NCBI RefSeq assembly: GCF_019799945.1
Contig: NZ_JABGCH010000022.1
Location: forward strand, 24,678-88,677
Length of the DNA stretch: 64,000 nucleotides
Direction of reading: 5' to 3'
Source of the DNA: Modestobacter marinus
GTDB lineage: Bacteria; Actinomycetota; Actinomycetes; Mycobacteriales; Geodermatophilaceae
The position numbers and the translations under genes were made by a program. Below are positions 51,936-60,987 of this stretch, in pieces (within the stretch, counting starts at the first letter, position 1; each line of letters begins with the position of its first letter). The notes under the pieces were generated by a model that saw nothing but the letters and a program-made list of their open reading frames with translations, was not told where the DNA came from and ran no database searches.

Positions 51936-54374
51936 TCAGCGCTCGTCGCCGGAGCCGGGGCCCCAGAACGGCGAGCGGGTCGGGCGCTGGAACGACGGGT
52001 CGGACCGGGGGTGCGGCTCCGCCTCGCCGCGGTCGCCGGCCTCCGCCGCGTCCCGGGGCTCGGGCACGCCGCCCTGGCGCGAGGCCGCGGACAGCAGCGC
52101 CTGCAGCTCGGCGAAGGCGGTGGAGTCGGAGAACACCGTCGGGTCGAACGAGCGGGCCGGCTGCCGCGGCTGCTCGCGCTCCGCGGGCTCCCGGGGCGGG
52201 GCGGCGGCCGACGGCTGCTCTGCGGTGGCCGGGGCCGGCACCAGGTCGGGGACGACCCGCAGCCGGGGGAAGCCGGCCGGGGTGGCCCCGTCGGCGGGGT
52301 CCACCTCGTCCTGTGGTTCGGCGAAGTCGCGCGGCGCCGGCTCCGGCACCAGCCCGGCCGACACCGGGCCGAACGGGCCGGGCGGCAGGACGGCGAACGC
52401 GTCCAGCTGCGGCACCGCGGCGGTGCCCGGCTCGGCGTCGACCTCGGCGTCCAGGTCCTCCTCGAGCTCGTCGTCGAGCTCGTCGAGTTCGTCGAGTTCG
52501 TCGTCGTCGGCCGGGAGCTCGGCGACGGTGGCCTCGTCCTCGCCGTCCTCCGTCTCGTCGACCGGGAGCGCCGGCAGGTCGACCAGGTCCTGGAGGTCGG
52601 CCTCCTCGGTGATCTCGTCCAGCTCGCGGGCCGGCAGCGGCGCCGGGCGGCCGAACGCGTAGCCCTGCGCCATCGCGCAGCCGTGCTCCCGCAGCCAGCG
52701 GGCCTGCTCGCCGTCCTCGATGCCCTCGGCGATCACCTGCAGGCCCATGCCCTGGCCGAGCTGGAGCAGGCCCTGCACCAGCGCGGCGGTGGCCGGCTGG
52801 GTGACCACGTCGGCCACGAAGGACCGGTCGATCTTCACGGTGTGGATCGGCAGCCGGTGCAGCGCCGTGATCGCCGAGTAGCCGGTGCCGAAGTCGTCCA
52901 GCGCCAGGGTCACGCCGCTCTCGGTCACCGTGTCGACGGCGTTCAGGGTGGCGTCGGCGGCGAACAGCGCCGTGGACTCGGTAATCTCCAGCTCCAGCCG
53001 CTCCGGCGGCAGGCCGGACTCGGCCAGCGCGTCGGCGACCAGCTCGGCGAAGCCGGGCTCGGCCAGGTGCCGCGCGGAGATGTTCACGTGGACGCGCAGG
53101 TGCGGCTCCCAGCCGGCGGCGTCCCAGCAAGCCTGGTGCAGCACCCACTCGCCCAGCCGGGAGGTGAGCCGGTTGTTCTCGGCCGCGGACAGGAACGCGC
53201 CTGGGGGCAGCAGCCCCCGGCTGGGGTGCTGCCAGCGGATCAGCGCCTCGTAGCCGAGCAGCCGCTCGTCGTCGAGGGAGACGATCGGCTGGTAGAACAG
53301 CCGCAGCTGCCCGGTCTCCAGTGCCTGCCGCAGCTCGGTCTCCAGCTGGAGCTGGTCCACGTACCCCTCGCCGAGGGCGCCGTCGTGCACCTCGACCCGG
53401 CCGCGACCGCCGCCGGCCTTGGCCCGCGCCAGCGCGCTGTGGGCCTGGCGCAGCAGCGCCTCCGGGGCGAGGTCCGAGCCGAGGGTCACCCCCACCCCGG
53501 CGGACAGGATGACGTCCCGGCCGCCCACGTGGAAGGGCTCGTCGAGGACGCTGAGCAGCCGGTCGGCGAGGGAGCGCAGGCCGTCGACGTCCTCGATCTC
53601 CTCGGCCAGGACGAGGAACTCGTCGGCGCCGAACCGGACGGCGGTGTCCTCGACCCGGGTGCTCCAGCGCAGCCGGTCGGCGACCTGGCAGAGCAGTTGG
53701 TCGCCCCCTTCGTGCCCGAGCGAGTCGTTGACCGCGGTGAACCGGTCGAGGTCGAGGTGCAGCAGGCCGACGCTGGTGCCGCGGCGCCGGGCGATCGCCA
53801 GCGCCCGCTGCAGCCGCTCGGTCAGCGCCCGCCGGTTGGGCAGCCCGGTCAGCGGGTCGGTGTAGGCCCGCCGGACGAGGTCCTCCTCGGCCCGCCGACG
53901 ATCGGTGGTGTCGACCAGGGAGAGCAGGAGGAACTGCGGCTCGCCGTTGGTGCGGTGCACGAGCTCCTGGCTCTGGTGCACCCAGATGCTCTCGCCGTCG
54001 GCCCGCCGCAGCCGCCGCTCACCGGTGACCTCGAGCTGGGGGTCGAGCAGCGGGGTGCCGGGCACGTGCTCGGTGGCCCGGTCCTCGAGCGGGACGTCGT
54101 CGGGATGGGTCAACAGGTCCAGGTGCCGGCCGACCAGCTCGCCGGCGGTGCGGCCGGTGAGCTCGCAGAAGGCCGGGTTGACGACGAGCATCCGGCCGTC
54201 GGGGGCGACGACGGCCTTGGCGATGGGGGCGGCGAGGAACAGGGCGCGGAAGAGCTGGCCGCGGTCGGCCAGCAGCACGTCGGCCGCCGTCAGCCGCTGT
54301 CCGGGGGCGCCGTGCTGCCCGGAGGCGCTCGGCGACTCGGCTGCTGAGGTCGTCACGCTCACAGGGTCGCTCAT
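51936..54374 (-). CDS. PAS-GGDEF-EAL protein with degenerate GGDEF and acidic tail
   Basis: 812 aa from ATG 54374; a TTG at 54395 is less likely. PAS domain (about 40-160: LFRALFLAAPIAKAVVAPDGRMLVVNPAFCELTG), GGDEF domain (about 165-335) and EAL domain (about 340-590). The cyclase motif reads FGADEF, with Ala for the second Gly, so cyclase activity is doubtful. The EAL residues are intact: YEALIRW, VNISARHL, EITEST, DDFGTGYS, KIDRSF, AEGIED and QGYAFGRP. It is therefore mainly a predicted c-di-GMP phosphodiesterase. The C-terminal 220 residues are low-complexity, with DELDELDELDDELEED and Pro/Ala-rich parts. The STAS gene lies upstream on the same strand. Confidence 0.92.
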   Translation of the reverse strand: MSDPVSVTTSAAESPSASGQHGAPGQRLTAADVLLADRGQLFRALFLAAPIAKAVVAPDGRMLVVNPAFCELTGRTAGELVGRHLDLLTHPDDVPLEDRATEHVPGTPLLDPQLEVTGERRLRRADGESIWVHQSQELVHRTNGEPQFLLLSLVDTTDRRRAEEDLVRRAYTDPLTGLPNRRALTERLQRALAIARRRGTSVGLLHLDLDRFTAVNDSLGHEGGDQLLCQVADRLRWSTRVEDTAVRFGADEFLVLAEEIEDVDGLRSLADRLLSVLDEPFHVGGRDVILSAGVGVTLGSDLAPEALLRQAHSALARAKAGGGRGRVEVHDGALGEGYVDQLQLETELRQALETGQLRLFYQPIVSLDDERLLGYEALIRWQHPSRGLLPPGAFLSAAENNRLTSRLGEWVLHQACWDAAGWEPHLRVHVNISARHLAEPGFAELVADALAESGLPPERLELEITESTALFAADATLNAVDTVTESGVTLALDDFGTGYSAITALHRLPIHTVKIDRSFVADVVTQPATAALVQGLLQLGQGMGLQVIAEGIEDGEQARWLREHGCAMAQGYAFGRPAPLPARELDEITEEADLQDLVDLPALPVDETEDGEDEATVAELPADDDELDELDELDDELEEDLDAEVDAEPGTAAVPQLDAFAVLPPGPFGPVSAGLVPEPAPRDFAEPQDEVDPADGATPAGFPRLRVVPDLVPAPATAEQPSAAAPPREPAEREQPRQPARSFDPTVFSDSTAFAELQALLSAASRQGGVPEPRDAAEAGDRGEAEPHPRSDPSFQRPTRSPFWGPGSGDER

Positions 54375-54445
54375 CGAAGGCCCGGGATCGCGCAACCCGG
54401 ACAGGGACGTCGTGTTCGTGCCGTCACAGAGAGTGAGGAAGCGGG

Positions 54446-54868
54446 TCAGGCGGTGGCGGTGCGAAGAGCGAGACGGGTGGTGCGCTCGGCGCGGGGCTGC
54501 AGCTCGCGGCGGGCGGTCAGGTTGATCGCCGCGGCGGGCGGCTCCGTCCCGGTCAGGCAGTCGAGCCCGGCGAGGGCGAGCAACCGGCCGACGCAGCGGC
54601 TGGCCCGCAGGACCCGCAGGTCGCGTCCGCCCGCCCGCAGCCGCCGGCTGGCCACGACGAGCGCGCGCAGCCCGCCCGCGTCGCAGAAGGTGACGTCGGC
54701 CGCGTCCACGCTGAGCACGCGGTGGCCGGTGACTGCGAGGGCCTCGAGGGCCTCGAGCAGGTCGTGTGCGGAGTCCCGGTCGAGCTCACCGGACAGCAGC
54801 ACGGCGCCGCCCGGCCAGTCGACGGTGACGGCCAGCGTAGACGACGCAGAGGTGGTCGGGATGGGCAC
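54446..54868 (-). CDS. STAS domain protein (anti-sigma factor antagonist-like)
   Basis: 140 aa from GTG 54868. The STAS core runs to about residue 105 (TVDWPGGAVLLSGELDRDSAHDLLEALEALAV, VLSVDAADVTFCDAGGLRALVVASRRLRAGGRDLRVLRAS). The site where SpoIIAA-type antagonists carry a phosphorylatable Ser (DSSG) reads DAGG, so classical Ser phosphorylation is not possible at that position. The C-terminal 35 residues are Arg-rich and variable. It is divergent from cheB and precedes the PAS-GGDEF-EAL gene by 71 bp on the same strand. No anti-sigma kinase is next to it. Confidence 0.86.
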   Translation of the reverse strand: MPIPTTSASSTLAVTVDWPGGAVLLSGELDRDSAHDLLEALEALAVTGHRVLSVDAADVTFCDAGGLRALVVASRRLRAGGRDLRVLRASRCVGRLLALAGLDCLTGTEPPAAAINLTARRELQPRAERTTRLALRTATA

Positions 54869-55145
54869 GGCGTTCCCCCTGGAGGGCGCCGGAGAGAACG
54901 GAGCGGTGAGCTCCGCGCACCGACCGACGCCTGGACGTGCGGTGTGAGGCCGGAGCTTCGACCCGTGACAGGAACGCTAACCCGCCCTCACCAGCGTTGT
55001 CGAGGCATCGCGCGCCGACCTCGTCCCCCGTCCAGGTCGCGGACCCCACAGGGCCTCCGGGGGACCGCGGGGGGCCTACCGTTCTCACCACCGTCGGGGT
55101 CCGACTGTGGGCGGCGGACCGGGGTGGACAGGACGGAGCACCATC

Positions 55146-56180
55146 GTGGGACGGCGAGACGTGGTGGTCATCGGCGCCTCCGCCGGCGGGATCGAGGCGC
55201 TGCGCGAGCTGCTCGGCACCCTTCCGGAGGACCTCGCGGCGACGGTGCTCGTGGTCGTCCACATGCCGGCGACGGTGAACAGCGCACTGCCGGCGATCCT
55301 CGCCCGGGCGGCCACGATGCCGGTGGTCCAGGCCCACGACGGTCTCCCGCTGGAGCCCGGATCGGTGGTGGTCGCCGTCCCCGACCGGCACCTGCTGGTG
55401 CGCGACGGGCGCGTCGCGCTCTCCCGCGGGCCGCGGGAGAACGGTCACCGGCCGGCGGTCGACACCCTCTTCCGCTCGGCGGCACACAGCGCCGGCGACC
55501 GGGTGGTGAGCATCGTGCTGTCCGGTGCGATGGACGACGGCACGGCCGGCACCATCGCCGTGCGGGCCCGCGGCGGGGTGTGCCTGGCGCAGGACCCGGC
55601 CGAGGCGCTGTACCCGAGCATGCCGCAGCACGCGATCCAGGTCGGCGGCGCCGAGTACGTGGTCCCGGTGGCGGGGATGGCCGCGCTGCTCACCCGGCTG
55701 GTGGCCGAGGAGGTCGCCGAGGACGTCCCCCCGGCGGGGGACCTGATGGACATGGAGACGTCGTTGGCCCACTTCGATGCGGACGCGCTGAACGACGACG
55801 ACCGGCCCGGTGATCCCTCCGGGTTCGGCTGCCCCAGCTGCCACGGAGCGCTGTTCACGATCACCGAGGGCGGGATGGAGCGCTACCGCTGCCGGGTCGG
55901 GCACGCCTGGTCCCCGGAGGCGCTCGCATCCGAGCAGTCGCAGGCACTGGAGGGAGCGCTGTGGATGGCGCTGCGCGGCCTGGAGGAGCGGGCGGCGCTG
56001 AGCCTGCGGATGGGACAGCGCGCCGAGGAGCGCGGTCACCCGCACAGCGCCCGCGCCTTCCAGCAGCGGCACGACGAGGCACAGCAGGCCGCACTGGTGC
56101 TGCGAGGACTGCTCCAGCGGGGGGAGCTGAGCGACGAGGCCGGACCGGACGTCGCGCGGGACGGTGCCGGGGAGGCCTGA
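55146..56180 (+). CDS. CheB-type methylesterase without receiver domain
   Basis: 344 aa from GTG 55146, with GGAG upstream. The esterase triad is Ser12 (GASAGG), His39 (VVVHMPA) and Asp131 (SGAMDDGTAG), in a domain of about 190 residues. There is no N-terminal receiver domain, so it is not controlled by CheA phosphorylation in the usual way. A C-terminal part (about 218-344) has CPSC...CRVGHAWS, which may bind zinc, and a helical end with HPHSARAFQQRHDEAQQ. Standalone CheB esterases of this sort often pair with CheR-PAS proteins outside chemotaxis, and CheR follows 4 bp later. Confidence 0.93.
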   Translation: MGRRDVVVIGASAGGIEALRELLGTLPEDLAATVLVVVHMPATVNSALPAILARAATMPVVQAHDGLPLEPGSVVVAVPDRHLLVRDGRVALSRGPRENGHRPAVDTLFRSAAHSAGDRVVSIVLSGAMDDGTAGTIAVRARGGVCLAQDPAEALYPSMPQHAIQVGGAEYVVPVAGMAALLTRLVAEEVAEDVPPAGDLMDMETSLAHFDADALNDDDRPGDPSGFGCPSCHGALFTITEGGMERYRCRVGHAWSPEALASEQSQALEGALWMALRGLEERAALSLRMGQRAEERGHPHSARAFQQRHDEAQQAALVLRGLLQRGELSDEAGPDVARDGAGEA

Positions 56181-56184
56181 TCCG

Positions 56185-58086
56185 ATGAGCGAGCAGGAAC
56201 CGGACGTGCCGGACGACCTGGCCGAGGACGAGCAGCAGGCCGACGCCGCCGCCGGTCGGCACCCGGACTTCGAGGCGCTGCTGGTGTACCTCCGGGAACG
56301 GCGCGGGTTCGACTTCACCGGGTACAAGCGGCCCAGCCTCGTCCGGCGGGTGGGCCGGCGCATGGCCGAGATCGGCATCTCCTCGGTGGCTGACTACCAG
56401 GACTTCCTGGAGGTGCACCCCGAAGAGTTCACCCCGCTGTTCAACACCATCCTGATCAACGTCACGAGCTTCTTCCGGGACCGGCCGGCGTGGGAGCACC
56501 TGCGCGACCGGCTCCTCCCGGACCTGCTCGCCTCCGCCGGCCCCGTCATCCGGGTGTGGAGCGCGGGGTCGGCGTCCGGGCAGGAGGCGTACAGCCTGGC
56601 GATCATGCTGGCCGACGAGCTCGGCACCGAGCAGTTCCGCGAGCGCGTCAAGATTTACGCCACCGACGTCGACGAGGAGGCGCTCGCCCAGGCCCGGCAG
56701 GCGCTGTACACCGAGCGGGAGCTGTCCGGGCTGACCCCCGAGCAGGTCGACGCGTACTTCCAGCCCGAGGGTGCCCGCTGGGCGTTCCGCAAGGACCTGC
56801 GGAGGTCGGTGATCTTCGGTCGCAACGACCTGGTGCAGGACGCGCCGATCTCGCACGTCGACCTGCTGCTGTGCCGCAACACGCTGATGTACTTCAACGT
56901 CGAGACGCAGAACCGGATCCTCGGCCGGCTCCACTTCGCGCTGAACCCGCACGGTCTCCTCTTCCTCGGCAAGGCCGAGATGCTGTTGTCCCACGCCCAG
57001 CTGTTCACCCCGGTGGACCTGACCCGGCGCTTCTTCCGGCGGCGGGACGTCGGGTCGACGCAGGACCGGCGGGGCGTGCCGGTGCTCCTCCGCGGGGCCG
57101 CTGAGGCCACCGGCGGGGACCTGCCCCGGCTGCGCCGGGAGGCGATGCTCGCCGGTCCGGCCGCCCAGCTCGCCCTCGATGCGGGGGGCCGGCTGGCGAT
57201 GGTGAACCGCCAGGCCGAGCGCGTGTTCCGGGTGGACCAGCGGGACGTCGGCCGCCCGTTCCAGGACCTGGAGATCTCGTACCGGCCGGTGGAGCTGCGC
57301 GCGGCCCTCGCCGAGGCGATCACCTCACGGCGGCCGCTGTGGTTGCGCGGGGTCGAGCGGCACCGCCCGGGCCAGGAGTCCGACCACTACGACGTGCAGC
57401 TGGTGCCGCTCTTCCGGGAGGACGAGACGCTGCTCGGGACGACGGTCATCTTCGAGGACGTCACGCAGTACCGGCGCCTGCAGCACGAGCTCGAGTTCGC
57501 CAACCGGCAGCTGGAGACGGCGTACGAGGAGCTCCAGTCGACCAACGAGGAGCTGGAGACCACCAACGAGGAGCTCCAGTCGACCGTCGAGGAGCTGGAG
57601 ACCACCAACGAGGAGCTCCAGTCGACCAACGAGGAACTGGAGACGATGAACGAGGAGCTGCAGTCGATGAACGACGAGCTCCACACCACGAACGAGGAGC
57701 TACGCAGCTCCACCGAGGAGGTCGCCTCGCTCAACCAGTTCATGACCGGCGTGCTCAGCAGCTTCCGCGCCGGCGTGGTCGTGGTCGACACGGAGCTGCG
57801 GGTGCTCGTCTGGAACGCCGCGGCCGAGGAGCTCTGGGGTCTCCGGCCGGACGAGGTGGCCGGGCAGCAGCTGAACGACCTGGACATCGGGCTGCCGGTC
57901 CAGCAGGTGTACCCGCTGCTGCGGCGGCAGGTGTCCGGCGACGGGCCGCCGCACGACGCGGTCGCGCTGGACGCGGTGAACCGCCGGGGCCGTCCGGTAC
58001 GCGTGCGCGTCACGGTGAGCGCGTTCAACCAGCCTCCCGGCGAGCGAAGTGGCGCCGTCCTCCTGATGGACCCGATCGACCGCTGA
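56185..58086 (+). CDS. CheR-type methyltransferase fused to PAS domains
   Basis: 633 aa, ATG 56185 with GGGGAGG upstream. CheR N and catalytic domains (about 25-290): NVTSFFRDRPAWEHL, VWSAGSASGQEAYSLAIMLADELG (AdoMet site), DLLLCRNTLMYF. A first PAS (about 325-430) is followed by a long coiled coil (about 431-515) made of NEELE/LQSTNEEL-type heptads, and a second PAS (about 520-633: FMTGVLSSFRAGVVVVDTELRVLVWNAAAEELWGL). It methylates glutamates with AdoMet; partners may be other than chemoreceptors, since no MCP or CheA is present. Together with the upstream CheB it forms a two-gene unit. Confidence 0.93.
   Translation: MSEQEPDVPDDLAEDEQQADAAAGRHPDFEALLVYLRERRGFDFTGYKRPSLVRRVGRRMAEIGISSVADYQDFLEVHPEEFTPLFNTILINVTSFFRDRPAWEHLRDRLLPDLLASAGPVIRVWSAGSASGQEAYSLAIMLADELGTEQFRERVKIYATDVDEEALAQARQALYTERELSGLTPEQVDAYFQPEGARWAFRKDLRRSVIFGRNDLVQDAPISHVDLLLCRNTLMYFNVETQNRILGRLHFALNPHGLLFLGKAEMLLSHAQLFTPVDLTRRFFRRRDVGSTQDRRGVPVLLRGAAEATGGDLPRLRREAMLAGPAAQLALDAGGRLAMVNRQAERVFRVDQRDVGRPFQDLEISYRPVELRAALAEAITSRRPLWLRGVERHRPGQESDHYDVQLVPLFREDETLLGTTVIFEDVTQYRRLQHELEFANRQLETAYEELQSTNEELETTNEELQSTVEELETTNEELQSTNEELETMNEELQSMNDELHTTNEELRSSTEEVASLNQFMTGVLSSFRAGVVVVDTELRVLVWNAAAEELWGLRPDEVAGQQLNDLDIGLPVQQVYPLLRRQVSGDGPPHDAVALDAVNRRGRPVRVRVTVSAFNQPPGERSGAVLLMDPIDR
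57511..57720 (+). repeat. Heptad-repeat coding region (NEEL/LQST) of CheR-PAS
   Basis: Imperfect 21- and 42-bp periods encode runs such as NEELETTNEELQSTVEELET. This is coiled-coil structure within the protein and common in CheR-PAS fusions; it is not a non-coding repeat. Confidence 0.8.
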
Positions 58087-58090
58087 GCGG

Positions 58091-59401
58091 TCAGCGGCGC
58101 AACGCGGCGAGCACCGTCCCGGCGTCACCCTCGACGACCAGGCGCGCCAGGTCCCGCACCTTGATGTTCAGTCGTGAGCTCAACGCCACCAGCCGGGCCC
58201 AGGCCTCGTCGGGGCCGATCCCCAGGTGCGCCATGAGGACGCCCTTGGCCTGGTCGATCGTCGCCCGGGAGGTGAGCGCATGCTCGAGGTTGGCGGACAG
58301 CCGCTGCAGCGACTCCCGCTCCGCGACCGTCTGCAACACGCCCGCGACCGCGCCGGCGACGAGCTCGGCGATCTGCCGGTTCGACGGCCCGAACGCGTGC
58401 CGGTGCGACGAGTAGACGTTGACCACGCCGCGGCGCTCCCCTTCCATGCCCACCGGGAGGGCCAGCACGCTGCGCACCGGGGCGTCAGCCGCCAGCTTGG
58501 CGAGCATCGGCCACCGGACGGCGTCGGGGACGTCGGGGCTGAGGACGACGGAGCCGTCGGCGTACGCCGTCCAGCACGGGCCCTCCTGGGCCTGGAGCTG
58601 CAGCCCGTCGAACGCCTGCGCCTCCAGCGAGTCGGTGGCCAGCCGCTGAGGGTCGCTCGGGGAGCCCAGGGTGATGCTCACCCAGTCGGCGGCCGGCACG
58701 GCCCCGCGCACCAGGACCGCCATGCGGGCGAGCAGCCGTTGCTGGTCGGACTCGTCGGTGGGGAGCATCGACAGACCCGCGAGGGAGGCGGCCAGACCGA
58801 GCGAGTCGGGCTGGTGCTCGAAGCTCGGGGAGTCCGCGGGGCCGCCGGTGGGTGACCGGCCGTTCGGGACCTGGGGCATGACCAGCCACTGGACCCGCGC
58901 CAGGCTCCGATCGGCGTGCGCGGTCTCAGCGAAGCCGAACAGCTCCGCGCCGCCGTCGCCGTCCTGCCGGGGGCGGACGGTGATCGTCGCCCGGAGCTCG
59001 GTCAGCGCACCGGACGCGAGGTCCCGCAGCGCGTCCCGGAAGGTGGTGATGTCGGCGGGATGGAGGAAGACGCTCAGCGGCTTGCCGTACAGCCGGTGGA
59101 GCCCCACGCGCAGGTGGCCGGCCAGCGCCGGGTTGGCGTCGAGCAGCTGGCCGTGGCCGTCGGTGACGGCCAGCCCGACCGGCAGCAACGCGGATAGCTG
59201 GGTGCGCCACCGTCGCTGGGCGTCGTAGCGCAGGAGCAGGTCCTGGAGCTGCTCCTGCTGGACCCGGAGCTCCTCCTCGGCGACGCTCCGCTCCTCGCTC
59301 GCGGTGTCCAGCCGGATGAGCTGCTCGAGGACGGCGTCCGCCGGGCCGGCCGGGAGCGGAAGGCCCGGCTCGCGGCCACGAGGCTCAGACGCCGTCGTCA
59401 C
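58091..59401 (-). CDS. PAS-GAF-ANTAR transcription antitermination regulator
   Basis: 436 aa from GTG 59401, with AGGAGG six bases upstream. A helical N-terminus (about 25-60, ASEERSVAEEELRVQQEQLQDLLLRYDAQRRWR), a PAS domain (about 65-165: LPVGLAVTDGHGQLLDANPALAGHL), a GAF domain (about 215-365) and an ANTAR domain (about 380-436: LEHALTSRATIDQAKGVLMAHLGIGPDEAWARLVALSSRLNIKVRDLA) are present. ANTAR binds paired RNA hexaloops to prevent termination; the signal is sensed by PAS or GAF. The stop is 4 bp from the convergent CheR gene. The 5' end overlaps the next gene by 17 bp. Confidence 0.9.
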   Translation of the reverse strand: MTTASEPRGREPGLPLPAGPADAVLEQLIRLDTASEERSVAEEELRVQQEQLQDLLLRYDAQRRWRTQLSALLPVGLAVTDGHGQLLDANPALAGHLRVGLHRLYGKPLSVFLHPADITTFRDALRDLASGALTELRATITVRPRQDGDGGAELFGFAETAHADRSLARVQWLVMPQVPNGRSPTGGPADSPSFEHQPDSLGLAASLAGLSMLPTDESDQQRLLARMAVLVRGAVPAADWVSITLGSPSDPQRLATDSLEAQAFDGLQLQAQEGPCWTAYADGSVVLSPDVPDAVRWPMLAKLAADAPVRSVLALPVGMEGERRGVVNVYSSHRHAFGPSNRQIAELVAGAVAGVLQTVAERESLQRLSANLEHALTSRATIDQAKGVLMAHLGIGPDEAWARLVALSSRLNIKVRDLARLVVEGDAGTVLAALRR

Positions 59402-59777
59402 GGCGGGCCTCCTCGGCCGCCGCCCGTCGGTCCTCCGCGGCCGCCAGCCGGCCGGCGGCCGCGTGCTCCCGGTGCTCCTGCGCCTCGCGCCGGTGGGCCT
59501 CGACGTCGCCGACGCCGCGGTCGGCCGCCCAGTCGTGCAGGGCGGCGCTCCGCTCGTGCGCCTCGGCGGCGCGCTCGTGCCCGGCGACCGCCCGCTCGTG
59601 GGCCTGCCGGGCGAGCTCGTGGGCGTGCTCGGCGTGCTCCCGGGCGCGGCGCGCGTCCTCGGGCCCGGGCTTTCGGCCACCCTTGATCTCCTGCAGGCGC
59701 TCGGCCAGCTGGGAGCTACGGCGCGCGGCCTCCTCGGCACGACCGGCGGCCCGCCGCGTCACGTCCTCGGTGTCCAT
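59385..59777 (-). CDS. Ala/Glu/His-rich coiled-coil protein (130 aa)
   Basis: ATG 59777 (MDTEDVTRRAAGRAEEAAR). The whole protein is predicted helix, with Glu/Ala/Arg heptads and a repeated AHER/GHER pattern (HELARQAHERAVAGHERAAEAHERSAALHDWAADRG). No membrane segment or cysteine. Its 3' end overlaps the PAS-GAF-ANTAR start by 17 bp, so it is translated just before that regulator and could act with it. I do not recognise a function. Confidence 0.7.
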   Translation of the reverse strand: MDTEDVTRRAAGRAEEAARRSSQLAERLQEIKGGRKPGPEDARRAREHAEHAHELARQAHERAVAGHERAAEAHERSAALHDWAADRGVGDVEAHRREAQEHREHAAAGRLAAAEDRRAAAEEARRDDGV

Positions 59778-59921
59778 GGCCTCGCCCTTCCCCCGGGAGC
59801 CTGGGACGACCAGCGGACACATCATGCCCCCCACTGGGCCTCCCGCGCCGTGGCTGCAGATCCGGGAACACCGCCGCGCTCTCCGGCGCTGCCGCGTCCG
59901 GAGACGAGAGAGGTGGACGTC

Positions 59922-60965
59922 ATGGAGAAGCGGATCGGCTTCCTGTCCTTCGGGCACTGGCAGCCCGTCCCCGGGTCGCAGGTGCGCACCGGGCGGGACG
60001 CCCTGGTGCAGAGCGTCGAGCTGGCGGTGGCCGCCGAGGAGCTCGGCGTCGACGGGGCGTACGTGCGGGTGCACCACTTCGCCCGGCAGTTGGCGTCGCC
60101 GTTTCCGCTGCTCGCGGCGATGGCGGCCCGCACGAGCCGGATCGAGGTCGGCACCGGCGTCGTCGACATGCGGTACGAGAACCCGCTGTACATGGCCGAG
60201 GAGGCCGCCGCGACCGATCTGCTCGGCGACGGGCGGCTGCAGCTCGGCGTGAGCCGCGGGTCGCCGGAGACGGCGCTGCGCGGCTCGGAGGCATTCGGGT
60301 ACGTGCCGGCCGAGGGCAGCAGCGACGCGGAGCTCGCCCGGGAGAAGACGGCGCTGTTCCTCGCCGCCATCAGCGGGGCCGCCGTGGTCGACGCCGATCC
60401 CCGGATGACCGGTCAGCTCGGCGGCCGGCTGGCGGTCCAGCCCCAGTCGCCGGGGTTGCGCGAGCGGATCTGGTGGGGCTCGGGAACTCGTTCCACCGCT
60501 GCGTGGACGGCGCAGCAGGGGATGAACCTGATGAGCTCCACGCTGCTCAGCGAGGACACCGGGGTGCCCTTCGACGAGCTGCAGGCCGAGCAGATCGGGC
60601 TGTTCCGGGCCGCGTGGAAGGAGGCCGGCTGGGAGTGGGAGCCGCGGGTCTCGGTGAGCCGGTCGGTCATGCCGATCACCACGGACCTGGACCGGCAGTA
60701 CTTCGGCGACGACCGGGAGAGCCGGGACCAGGTCGGTCTGCTCGAGGGCGTTCGGGCCCGGTTCGGGAAGAGCTACGCCGGCGAGCCGGACCAGCTCGCC
60801 GAGGAGCTGGCCGAGGACGCCGCCGTCCGGGAGGCCGACACCCTGCTGCTGACCGTGCCGAACATGCTCGGTGTCGACTACAACGCCCGCCTGCTGCAGA
60901 CGATCACCGAGCACGTCGCACCGGCGATCGGCTGGGTCCACCCCGCGCGGCGGACCGCGGGCTGA
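59922..60965 (+). CDS. Luciferase-like (bacterial) monooxygenase family oxidoreductase
   Basis: 347 aa from ATG 59922 (in-frame GTG 59913 also possible). The TIM-barrel luciferase fold shows IGFLSFGHWQPVPGSQVRTGRDALVQSVELAVAAEELGVDGAYVRVHHFARQ, TSRIEVGTGVVDMRYENPLYMAEEAAATDLLGDGRLQLGVSRGS and IWWGSGTRSTAAWTAQQGMNLMSSTLL. The enzymes use reduced FMN or coenzyme F420; F420 is possible here because fbiC is encoded, but sequence does not settle it. It is monocistronic, convergent with the protease gene (22 bp apart). Substrate unknown. Confidence 0.88.
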   Translation: MEKRIGFLSFGHWQPVPGSQVRTGRDALVQSVELAVAAEELGVDGAYVRVHHFARQLASPFPLLAAMAARTSRIEVGTGVVDMRYENPLYMAEEAAATDLLGDGRLQLGVSRGSPETALRGSEAFGYVPAEGSSDAELAREKTALFLAAISGAAVVDADPRMTGQLGGRLAVQPQSPGLRERIWWGSGTRSTAAWTAQQGMNLMSSTLLSEDTGVPFDELQAEQIGLFRAAWKEAGWEWEPRVSVSRSVMPITTDLDRQYFGDDRESRDQVGLLEGVRARFGKSYAGEPDQLAEELAEDAAVREADTLLLTVPNMLGVDYNARLLQTITEHVAPAIGWVHPARRTAG

Positions 60966-60987
60966 CGGGCCCGCTCCGCTCTGCAGG

